From: Candidatus Parcubacteria bacterium
Lineage (GTDB): Bacteria; Patescibacteriota; Patescibacteriia; Patescibacteriales; UBA12075
Reading direction: 5' to 3'
Assembly: GCA_023142215.1 (NCBI GenBank)
Contig: JAGLJW010000071.1
Span: 1 to 11,259 of the forward strand
Length of the DNA: 11,259 nucleotides
The notes below the pieces were generated by a model. It was not told the origin of the DNA and searched no databases. It saw only the letters and a list, made by a program, of their open reading frames with translations. Positions within the stretch are counted from its first letter, which is position 1. Every line of letters begins with the position of its first letter. A program made the position numbers and the translations under genes. Of the stretch, positions 1-6,246 are shown piece by piece.

Positions 1-438
1 GGAAAAAATGAAAAAAAATTTATTTTAATAAAATTTAGAACAATGCGAACAGAAAATAACGATATGACTCTAACTCGTTCAAATGACCCAAGGGTAACTT
101 ATTTTGGAAATTTTTTACGCAAAACAAGAATTGATGAGATACCACAAGTGCTTAATATACTTTTTGGCGATATGAGTTTTGTGGGTCCTCGTCCTGAACG
201 ACCTGAATTTATTGAAAAACTAAAAAAAGAAATTCCTTTTTACGAAGAAAGAATGCTAACAAAACCAGGACTAACTGGTTGTGACCAAATTTCAGGCGAA
301 TATCATTCTCCATCTTTAAATGATTCATTAAAAAAACTTCAATACGATCTATTCTATATAAAAAATAGATCAATTTATCTTGACCTGTCTATTATCTTAA
401 AAACTATTGCTACTATTTTAAGTAAGAGTGGAATATAA
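1..438 (+). CDS. Bacterial sugar transferase (membrane phosphoglycosyl transferase), 5'-truncated by window edge
   Basis: This is the C-terminal catalytic part of a WcaJ/PglC-type phosphoglycosyl transferase, which moves a sugar-1-phosphate from a nucleotide sugar to undecaprenyl phosphate at the inner face of the membrane, starting glycan assembly. The reading frame is open from base 1; the first ATG, at 43, is only the Met of the conserved KFRTM motif, so the real start lies left of the window. Visible motifs, numbered from base 1: KFRTM (11-15), the RIDEIPQ block holding the Asp-Glu pair (45-46) that is catalytic in PglC, GDMSFVGPRPERPEF (56-70), and KPGLTG (88-93). The C-terminal pattern YDLFYIKNRS is also typical. 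The N-terminal membrane segment is missing. The gene converges with cysC, leaving 3 nt between stop codons. Donor sugar cannot be told. Family assignment is firm. Confidence 0.95.
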   Translation, partial: GKNEKKFILIKFRTMRTENNDMTLTRSNDPRVTYFGNFLRKTRIDEIPQVLNILFGDMSFVGPRPERPEFIEKLKKEIPFYEERMLTKPGLTGCDQISGEYHSPSLNDSLKKLQYDLFYIKNRSIYLDLSIILKTIATILSKSGI

Positions 439-441
439 AAT

Positions 442-960
442 TTAAATTAATATTTTTATTTTATCCAAAATAATTTTTACACTTTTATTAATACTTAAAA
501 CGTCAGTATTAACAACAATGTCAGCATTTCTTGGTTTTTCATAAGGATCACTAATTCCTGTAAAAAATTTTAATTCTCCAGCTCTTGCTTTTTTATACAT
601 TCCTTTCACATCACGCTTTTCACAAATTTCCAATGAAGCATCTACAAATACTTCAATATAATTTTTAAACTTTTCTCTTCCCCATTGACGATGAATTCTA
701 TAAGGCGAAATAAAACTAGCTACTACAATAAAATTATCATTTTGATATTTTTCAACAAGTTTTATAGCCAATTCAATATTTTTATCTCTATCCTTTTTAT
801 TAAAACCTAATTTCTCTTTTGAAACAGCTCGTACTTCATCACCATCTAAATGGTGAACTTTCAATCCTTGTTTTTTTAATTCTTGTGTAACAGCTTCTGA
901 TAAAGTTGTTTTTCCAGATCCTGAGAGACCAGTAAACCACAGTACAAATTTTTTGTTCAT
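442..960 (-). CDS. cysC: Adenylylsulfate (APS) kinase
   Basis: Cytosolic kinase that phosphorylates adenosine 5'-phosphosulfate on the 3'-hydroxyl with ATP to give PAPS, the universal sulfate donor. The 172 residues are close to the usual length for a stand-alone CysC. Walker A is GLSGSGKTT (11-19), followed by DGDEVR (39-44), LGF..KDRDKNI (51-62), FISPYR (83-88) with the serine that forms the phosphoenzyme in some homologues, RDVKGMYKKAR (116-126) and FTGISDPYEKP (133-143). It is last in the minus-strand gene run, 28 nt after the O-antigen-ligase-type gene. The partner enzyme, ATP sulfurylase, lies about 3.7 kb upstream in the same orientation. With no PAPS reductase visible, a role in sulfation rather than cysteine synthesis is likely, though this is inference. 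The start has no clear Shine-Dalgarno motif. Confidence 0.96.
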   Translation of the reverse strand: MNKKFVLWFTGLSGSGKTTLSEAVTQELKKQGLKVHHLDGDEVRAVSKEKLGFNKKDRDKNIELAIKLVEKYQNDNFIVVASFISPYRIHRQWGREKFKNYIEVFVDASLEICEKRDVKGMYKKARAGELKFFTGISDPYEKPRNADIVVNTDVLSINKSVKIILDKIKILI

Positions 961-988
961 ATATTAAATCTTAAAGAAACTCAATCAT

Positions 989-3187
989 TTATTTTAATCT
1001 CTCAATAAATTCTTCGGCTTGAGATTCTAAACTTGGATTTAATTTTATAGCACTCTCAACAGCTTTTATTGCTTTTTCATTATCACCATTTTTTTCATAC
1101 ATCAAAGCTAAATCAATAAAATTTTGGGATTGTTTTGGCTCCAATGCTATTAATCGTTTTTGGAGTTTTATTATTTGCATTAAATCATCTTGCTCAATAT
1201 AATGACTTTTTAAACTTCTAACATAAATTGCTGGTGATAATAATTGTACTCCACCTTTTGAGCTAACACATTCATCTATATATTTCCAGCCCTCTTCTTC
1301 TTTTTGAAAACTTAATAAAGTTCTTCCTAAATAACAAGCACTATCCCAATAATCAGGATTTAAATCATAAGCATATTGTAACGTATCAATAGCTGCATCT
1401 TGTTCGCCACGGGTCATTTGAATTTGTGCTTTTTGATAATAAATCGGAATTCTTTTAGGACTTGCTGAAATAGACAAATCAATTGCCTCTAATGCTCTGT
1501 TTGAATAATATTGAAATTTTTCTGCGTTATCTTTAACATGAGTTGAAGTTGTATTTAAAACTTGAGCAAGTATCATTTGATTCATGCTGTCATTTAAATT
1601 ATACTTAACATTTTTATCAGCCAAGCTAATTATATAATCCATAATTTCTATCTTCTTCTCTTGTGTCATACCATTCAAACGAGATGAATTTGAAAACATT
1701 CTAATAAGACTTGTTCTGCTATCTCTATCTAAAACGGAATCATAACTTAAAGCTTCTCTGTAAACTTCAAGCATTTTTTCTGTATTCCGAGCATTTTTTT
1801 GTCCCTCAATTGTTTCAGTAAGCATCATCCAAGGTTTATAGCTGTACTGAAACAAAACTACAAGCATAATCACGCCAGTTAATACAAAAGTATTAACTTC
1901 ACTACTAGTCGCACTCTTATCTGCTGTAAATTCATCTTCCATTTCATCTCTATTTAACATCCAATAAATATAAGATAAAATAATCATTAAAGACAGGTAG
2001 GTTACAAAAGAATCAAACACTGCTAAATTTTGCACAAAATAAGCAACTAATAAAGAAGAAACAATTACAAACTCATGAATATCAATCTTGCCGTTTCTAT
2101 AACCTTTCACTAAATAAAATCCAACTGCTCCAAAAATTGATAAATACGCAATTAACCCTAAAATACCAGTTGTTGAAGCTATATCAATTACATTATTATG
2201 AGCACGATCAAAATAAGTTTCACTTCGTGTGTGGTTATAAAAAGTAGGTTCAAAGTGTTTATCAAAAATAACTGCAAAATTACCATGACCAGTTCCAAGT
2301 ATTGGATGATCTTTCAAATCCTTAATTCCAGCTTTCCATGAAATAATACGAGTTTGAAAAGTATTTTTCTCTAAACTAATACCACGAATATTTTTAATCA
2401 AAGGAGTATTTTTAATAAAATCACTATCTTTATTGTTCATCGCCCAAAAAGAAAAAATAGTCAACAAAACAAATATAGATAAAGTAACTCTTTTAAGCAC
2501 TATATTTTTACTCAAAACACCATACAAAAAGGTCAATACAATCAAACTAAAACCAAAACCAACAAAAGCCCCAGTTGTATTAAGTTTTGCAAAATGAATA
2601 AAAAATACAATAGTTGGTAACAAATACAACCATTTAAAATCATTCTTTTTATCTTTCAAGAATAGTAAAACAGAAAAATAAATATTAAATATTAAATAAC
2701 CACTAACATACGCCGTATTACCAATCGTTGAATAAGATTTAACTCCTTCTCCTAAACCTTTGAAACTGACAAATACTGCAACAACAATAGATAAAATATA
2801 TAATATTCGCCAATCAGACCATTTTCTAAAAACAGTAATAATGACTAAATATAAAATGAAAAAATGTAAAATATGAAAAGCTCCCAACATTCGTTCTACG
2901 TCACCCCAAAAACTTAAATTAAAATCCACGCCTGTAAAACAAGACAAGATCATAACTCCAAAAAAGAAAGCAAGACCAAAAGTAATATAAGATAATTTGG
3001 GTCTATATTCTTTATACTTAACAATAAAAGTAAGCCAAATAACAAATAAAACTTCCATTAAAATATTAAACGGAATTTGTTTTGAAGTAATATAAGGAAA
3101 AAGAAAATCCTTATTCACCCAAAAAACAATAAAAAAAGATAAACAAACACCAGCTTGTAAAATTCTTAAATATAACTTTTGTGACAT
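989..3187 (-). CDS. O-antigen ligase/polymerase family membrane protein with C-terminal TPRs
   Basis: A 732-residue polytopic protein of the Wzy_C superfamily (O-antigen ligases, polymerases, and PglL-type O-oligosaccharyltransferases). About ten or more hydrophobic segments are visible, including roughly 7-24, 42-57, 67-84, 102-120, 128-142, 158-176, 186-225, 232-250, 340-360 and 372-410. The large loop between 250 and 340 carries the family signature: TRIISWKAGIKDL (279-291), PILGTGHGNF (295-304) and DRAHNNVIDIASTTGILG (327-344), with Arg280, Arg328 and His330 as likely functional residues. After a last segment near 434-447 comes a soluble helical region with TPR units near 578-640 and 685-720. 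The protein probably acts on the outer membrane face on undecaprenyl-linked glycan. Whether it polymerises, or transfers glycan to protein or cell wall, cannot be read from sequence. It starts 12 nt after the AbiEii-like gene and precedes cysC. Confidence 0.9.
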   Translation of the reverse strand: MSQKLYLRILQAGVCLSFFIVFWVNKDFLFPYITSKQIPFNILMEVLFVIWLTFIVKYKEYRPKLSYITFGLAFFFGVMILSCFTGVDFNLSFWGDVERMLGAFHILHFFILYLVIITVFRKWSDWRILYILSIVVAVFVSFKGLGEGVKSYSTIGNTAYVSGYLIFNIYFSVLLFLKDKKNDFKWLYLLPTIVFFIHFAKLNTTGAFVGFGFSLIVLTFLYGVLSKNIVLKRVTLSIFVLLTIFSFWAMNNKDSDFIKNTPLIKNIRGISLEKNTFQTRIISWKAGIKDLKDHPILGTGHGNFAVIFDKHFEPTFYNHTRSETYFDRAHNNVIDIASTTGILGLIAYLSIFGAVGFYLVKGYRNGKIDIHEFVIVSSLLVAYFVQNLAVFDSFVTYLSLMIILSYIYWMLNRDEMEDEFTADKSATSSEVNTFVLTGVIMLVVLFQYSYKPWMMLTETIEGQKNARNTEKMLEVYREALSYDSVLDRDSRTSLIRMFSNSSRLNGMTQEKKIEIMDYIISLADKNVKYNLNDSMNQMILAQVLNTTSTHVKDNAEKFQYYSNRALEAIDLSISASPKRIPIYYQKAQIQMTRGEQDAAIDTLQYAYDLNPDYWDSACYLGRTLLSFQKEEEGWKYIDECVSSKGGVQLLSPAIYVRSLKSHYIEQDDLMQIIKLQKRLIALEPKQSQNFIDLALMYEKNGDNEKAIKAVESAIKLNPSLESQAEEFIERLK

Positions 3188-3199
3188 AATATTAAATAA

Positions 3200-3973
3200 T
3201 TAGATCTGCGAATCTAACCATAAATTAAATTTTTTAACTTGAACACTTTTTTTTGGATTAATCAAAAAAGGCTCAACATCTTCAGTTAATTTAATTAATT
3301 CTTTTTCAGAAAATAATTTTCTCATTTTGATAATTAAATCAACCTTATTTTTAATTCCTAACTCTTTTTTTAAATAATAATAATCTGGTTCAGTCAAAGA
3401 TGATAAATAAACTATATCATATATATCCCTGCCTTTAGCCCTTTTTCTGTTAAACAAGGCATGTATTTTTTGTGATAAAAGCAAATCATCAGAATATGTT
3501 AAAATCTCAGAAAAAATATCACACTTAGAAATTATCTTACTTACAGCTTTTTTTGTTTGATTTGTTTTAAAACTATCAATTCTAATCATTATTTTTTCAT
3601 CATGCAACATGGATAATTTATTGTCAAATAGCAATTTAGGAAATTTCAAATAACAATGATAAACATCTTGAAAAGTATTTCTAAATTCAACTTCCAATCC
3701 ATCTTTCTTTAATTCCCTTTCTATTATCTCTGTTAATTTTAAAAAATCTTTTATACTTAAATTCTTATTATCTAAATCTAAATCTTCAGAAAAACGATCA
3801 TTTCCATAAACTATACGAACACTAGTTCCCCCCATAAAAACTAGTTTATCACCAAATGAAGAAGAAAAAATTATTTCCAATATTTTATATTGTAAATATT
3901 CCTTCAGAACCATTCTTGGTAAATTATTTTCTATCTTAGAATAATGCTTTTGAATTTCTTTAAATGCTAGCAT
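3200..3973 (-). CDS. AbiEii-type nucleotidyltransferase toxin
   Basis: A 257-residue member of the AbiEii/type IV toxin nucleotidyltransferase family. The signature MGGTSVRIVYGNDRFSEDLDL (47-67) holds the GG-T-x-x-R loop and the two metal-binding Asp residues (64 and 66) of the DNA polymerase beta-like fold. A later RID (131-133) may supply the third carboxylate, and the KIHALFNRKRAKGRDIYD block (169-186) is the usual C-terminal family motif. Characterised relatives act as growth-arresting toxins; MenT-type homologues modify tRNA acceptor ends. Its start overlaps the end of the upstream antitoxin gene by 14 nt, so translation is probably coupled, with antitoxin made first. All core residues are present, so it looks active. 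The target is unknown. Confidence 0.92.
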   Translation of the reverse strand: MLAFKEIQKHYSKIENNLPRMVLKEYLQYKILEIIFSSSFGDKLVFMGGTSVRIVYGNDRFSEDLDLDNKNLSIKDFLKLTEIIERELKKDGLEVEFRNTFQDVYHCYLKFPKLLFDNKLSMLHDEKIMIRIDSFKTNQTKKAVSKIISKCDIFSEILTYSDDLLLSQKIHALFNRKRAKGRDIYDIVYLSSLTEPDYYYLKKELGIKNKVDLIIKMRKLFSEKELIKLTEDVEPFLINPKKSVQVKKFNLWLDSQI

Positions 3974-4565
3974 GTAAATATTTAATAAAATTATTTAATC
4001 TTTTTTTGATTTGTGGAGCATTAACAAAAGGTAAATAAACTTCAACTTTTTTCACTTTAATTTTTTCGAGATTTAACCTTAATGAAGAAAAATCTTTTTC
4101 ATCTTTTAAATCAGAACGAAAATAGACCAAATCAAAAAGTGCTTTCTCTGGTTCAGCTATTCTAATATAACGATTATTTTTAATATTACTTGGAATTAAT
4201 ACAAAGCCCATAAATAAGTCGCTATTAATTTTTCGATATTGAAAATTACCTACTTCGTTTGTTATTTTTTCATTTCTATCTTTAGAAACAGAAGTAATAA
4301 CTTGAGCAATATCTGGAATTATCTGATAATAAGAAAGTGCATATTCCAAAGAGATATAAGAATAATTAAGTTCATTAGATAATAAAAGAATATCAATCTT
4401 ACTATTTGGCAATATGATAATTCCTTTTTTAACACTAATTATTTTTTTCTGCTTTCTCCATTCTGATAGCTGAGATGCATTAACTTTACCAAAAATATTT
4501 TTAATATTTTGATAAAAAATAGCATTAAAATCTTTAAATTCTTCTAAAAAATCTAAATACCTCAT
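3960..4565 (-). CDS. AbiEi-type antitoxin / transcriptional regulator
   Basis: A 201-residue protein of the AbiEi antitoxin family. Residues 1-50 fit a winged helix domain (a VNASQLSEWRKQKKIISVKKGI-like stretch at 28-49). They are followed by the family core: YISLEYALSYYQIIPD (70-85), ITSVSKDR (90-97), GNFQYRKI (106-113), and AEPEKALFDLVYFR (137-150). Known AbiEi proteins repress their own promoter by binding inverted repeats and counter the AbiEii toxin without forming a stable complex (a type IV arrangement). The gene lies directly upstream of, and overlaps by 14 nt, the AbiEii-like toxin, which is the canonical order. It is shorter than the roughly 275-residue streptococcal AbiEi. A candidate promoter and a 12-bp palindrome lie in the 132 bp upstream. 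Confidence 0.9.
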   Translation of the reverse strand: MRYLDFLEEFKDFNAIFYQNIKNIFGKVNASQLSEWRKQKKIISVKKGIIILPNSKIDILLLSNELNYSYISLEYALSYYQIIPDIAQVITSVSKDRNEKITNEVGNFQYRKINSDLFMGFVLIPSNIKNNRYIRIAEPEKALFDLVYFRSDLKDEKDFSSLRLNLEKIKVKKVEVYLPFVNAPQIKKRLNNFIKYLHASI

Positions 4566-4589
4566 AACAAATGTTTATAAAAAAACATA

Positions 4590-4617
4590 ATAATATGCTT
4601 TCAGTTGTAATTGTACA
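4590..4617 (-). promoter_or_regulatory. Candidate promoter for the AbiE pair
   Basis: Read on the minus strand, TGTACA (4612-4617) is a 4-of-6 match to the -35 consensus and is separated by 16 nt from TATTAT (4590-4595), a 5-of-6 match to the -10 consensus. The ATG of the AbiEi-like gene is 24 nt further on. TGTA and TACA (4606-4609 and 4614-4617) form a small dyad over the -35 element, which could be an autoregulatory site. In such AT-rich DNA matches of this quality are common, so confidence is limited. Confidence 0.35.
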
Positions 4618-4636
4618 CCACTTAAAATAAATAGGC

Positions 4637-4648
4637 AAATACGTATTT
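4637..4648. repeat. 12-bp perfect palindrome AAATACGTATTT
   Basis: AAATACGTATTT is its own reverse complement and sits about 20 nt upstream of the candidate -35 of the AbiE pair, just downstream of sat. AbiEi-family antitoxins bind inverted repeats near their promoter, so this is a candidate operator. The half site is short and the role is inferred. Confidence 0.35.
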
Positions 4649-4697
4649 TAATTTATAACTCAACTATTTATGAAACTATCACCCTATAAATGATTTT

Positions 4698-5777
4698 TTA
4701 AACAAAAGGATTTTTATGCTTTAATAAATATTCAGAAATATTTTTTCTAATTAATTCTTCAGGTAAATCACTACCTTCTTTTATCATCTCTCTTATTTTA
4801 GTTCCACTTATGTGAAATTTCTGTGTACAATCATGATGACAAGCATTATCTTCTTTTAATTTACCACAGCCATGACAATGACTAACATTCTCATATTTTA
4901 AAATTTTAATTCCAAGCTCTTTTTCATTAAAATTATCAAAAATTTTATGTGCATCATAGGAATCATAATAATCGCTAACACCAGCATGATCTCTGCCTAT
5001 TATCATATGAGTACAACCATAATTTTTTCTTATTAAAGCGTGATGAACTGCTTCTCGTGGTCCAGCATAATTCATTCTGAGCGGTAAAATATTTAAAAAT
5101 GTTTTATCTTTATTGTAACAATTATCAAATAAAATTCTATAAGCCTCAATTATAACTTCATCCTTGAAATCACCTGTTTTCTTTTTTCCAATCACTGGCT
5201 GAACCATTAATCCATCAACTTCGGCAAGTGCTATTTTCTGTAAAAATTCATGACTTCTGTGTGGAATATTTCGAGTTTGAAAAGCAACTATAGTTTTCCA
5301 TCCTTTCTTTTTAAAAATTTCTTTAGTTTCATCTGGATCAAAATAATAATTTTTAAATTTCAGCCACTTATTACAATTTTCAATTTGAATATTTTTAATT
5401 TCACCACCAATTAAAAAATCTTCTTTATTCATAATATTACTTACTCCTGGATGTTCTATATCTGTAGTCCCAAAAATTTTTTGTGAAAATTTATTTTTAT
5501 CTAAACGATATATTTCAATATTTTTTAAAATTGCAATTTTACTATTATTTTCATCAAGCAACATTAAATCTTCACCATTTTTTAAATCCTTTGCCGTTCT
5601 ACTATTAATATCAAAAATAATAGGAATGCTCCAAATTGATCCATCTATTAATTTCATCTTTTCCAAAACAGAATTTAAATCATCTTGCTTTAAAAAGCCT
5701 TTTAATGGTGCATATACATTTTTAGTAATATTATCAATTTCTAAAATTATATCGTTAGTTATATTAATTTTATTCAT
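4698..5777 (-). CDS. sat: Sulfate adenylyltransferase (ATP sulfurylase)
   Basis: Cytosolic enzyme joining sulfate and ATP to give adenosine 5'-phosphosulfate and pyrophosphate. It belongs to the single-chain Sat type, not the CysD/CysN type. Motifs in order: VYAPLKGFL (21-29), QTRNIPHRSHE (167-177) with the ATP-phosphate-binding HxxH, REAVHHALIRKNYGCTH (241-257), GRDHAGVSDYYD (261-272) and ISGTKIREMI (323-332). A Cys/His cluster at C301, C304, C313, H314-H315 and C317 matches the zinc-binding region seen in several bacterial and archaeal Sat enzymes. At 359 residues it is somewhat short for the family, and no APS-kinase domain is fused. It is the first gene of the minus-strand run, and its partner cysC is the last. 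It is transcribed away from the HTH/gmd/fcl block. Likely role: PAPS supply for glycan sulfation (inference). Confidence 0.96.
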   Translation of the reverse strand: MNKINITNDIILEIDNITKNVYAPLKGFLKQDDLNSVLEKMKLIDGSIWSIPIIFDINSRTAKDLKNGEDLMLLDENNSKIAILKNIEIYRLDKNKFSQKIFGTTDIEHPGVSNIMNKEDFLIGGEIKNIQIENCNKWLKFKNYYFDPDETKEIFKKKGWKTIVAFQTRNIPHRSHEFLQKIALAEVDGLMVQPVIGKKKTGDFKDEVIIEAYRILFDNCYNKDKTFLNILPLRMNYAGPREAVHHALIRKNYGCTHMIIGRDHAGVSDYYDSYDAHKIFDNFNEKELGIKILKYENVSHCHGCGKLKEDNACHHDCTQKFHISGTKIREMIKEGSDLPEELIRKNISEYLLKHKNPFV

Positions 5778-5857
5778 ACATCTTATTTTTTTATCTTTAA
5801 TTTATTTAAAATATACACTATTAAAACTAAACACGCAATTATAATAACTGACCTTAC

Positions 5858-5897
5858 GATACTTTTGAAAATGATACTTTTTGACACCTTTTGACAC
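5858..5897. repeat. Clustered short direct repeats upstream of the HTH gene
   Basis: GATACTTTT occurs at 5858-5866 and 5873-5881, and TTTTGACAC occurs at 5879-5887 and 5889-5897, the second pair exactly 10 bp apart, one helical turn. The second TTTTGACAC contains the -35 box of the consensus promoter. A duplicated motif in helical phase over a -35 element is what an operator for a small HTH regulator often looks like, so autoregulation by the adjacent HTH protein is possible but not shown. Confidence 0.5.
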
Positions 5898-5919
5898 TTT
5901 GTTAAAATTAATATATAAT
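5891..5919 (+). promoter_or_regulatory. Perfect consensus sigma70-type promoter
   Basis: TTGACA (5891-5896), a 17-nt spacer, and TATAAT (5914-5919) match the housekeeping consensus at all 12 positions with optimal spacing. Initiation would fall near 5926, leaving a leader of about 22 nt before the HTH start codon. It lies in the 170-bp divergent gap between sat (minus strand) and the HTH gene, and could drive HTH, gmd and fcl. No equally good promoter was seen for sat in the opposite direction. Confidence 0.85.
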
Positions 5920-5947
5920 TTTAATATAACTGTGTAAAACTAAAAAA

Positions 5948-6196
5948 ATGTCACAAGAAATAAAACAAAATGCTGTTTATACCACAAGTGAGGCTGAAAA
6001 AATTTTAAAAATTAGTAACAGCACTATAAAAAGATTACTAAAAAATGGACTACTCAGAGCCAATAAAGTTGGTGGTCAATACAGAATATTAGGCAAAGAA
6101 CTTCTCAGGATAGTATCTCCAAAAGTAGAACAAAAAGCAATTAAATCATATTTGAATATAAAGAAAAAAGTTGTTAATAAAATAAATAAATGGTAG
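5948..6196 (+). CDS. Small HTH DNA-binding protein (MerR/excisionase-like)
   Basis: An 82-residue protein whose residues 10-54 form a helix-turn-helix/wing unit of the excisionase (HTH_17) type: VYTTSEAEKILKISNSTIKR followed by LLKNGLLRANKVGGQYRILGKELL. The pattern tTxEAA..L.iS..Tv.r......i.a.kvG..yRi...L is typical of these domains. The C-terminus is lysine-rich with no effector domain. It is the first gene after the perfect promoter and precedes gmd by about 50 bp, so a regulator of the glycan operon or of its own promoter is plausible. No integrase or transposase is nearby, which argues against a phage excisionase role. The start at 5948 follows an A-rich stretch with no Shine-Dalgarno motif. 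Confidence 0.85.
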   Translation: MSQEIKQNAVYTTSEAEKILKISNSTIKRLLKNGLLRANKVGGQYRILGKELLRIVSPKVEQKAIKSYLNIKKKVVNKINKW

Positions 6197-6203
6197 CTTT
6201 CTA

Positions 6204-6238
6204 GTCATTGCGAGAAATCGGAATGATGTGGCAATCTC
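6204..6238. repeat. Dispersed-type palindromic repeat (cATTGCGAG...GGCAATCTC)
   Basis: The 35-bp stretch starts GTCATTGCGAG (6204-6214) and ends GTGGCAATCTC (6228-6238). ATTGC (6207-6211) pairs with GCAAT (6231-6235). From memory, intergenic repeats of this form recur in many unrelated bacterial genomes. Its GC content is higher than that of the surrounding DNA. It fills the gap between the HTH gene and gmd, and if read from the TTG at 6208 it supplies 11 spurious residues in frame with gmd. Whether it recurs elsewhere in this genome cannot be seen here. Confidence 0.6.
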
Positions 6239-6246
6239 TCATGCTT

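Noticed and set aside
439..448. Palindrome AATTTAAATT between the convergent sugar transferase and cysC stops
   Set aside because: It is a short A/T-only palindrome expected by chance in this composition and overlaps the end of cysC.
5626..5844. Plus-strand open frame of 72 codons over the 5' end of sat
   Set aside because: It lies antisense to a well-supported gene, is low in complexity and shows no family motif. Similar antisense or out-of-frame openings at 6536-6754, 7761-7943, 9434-9667 and 10184-10429 were dropped for the same reason.
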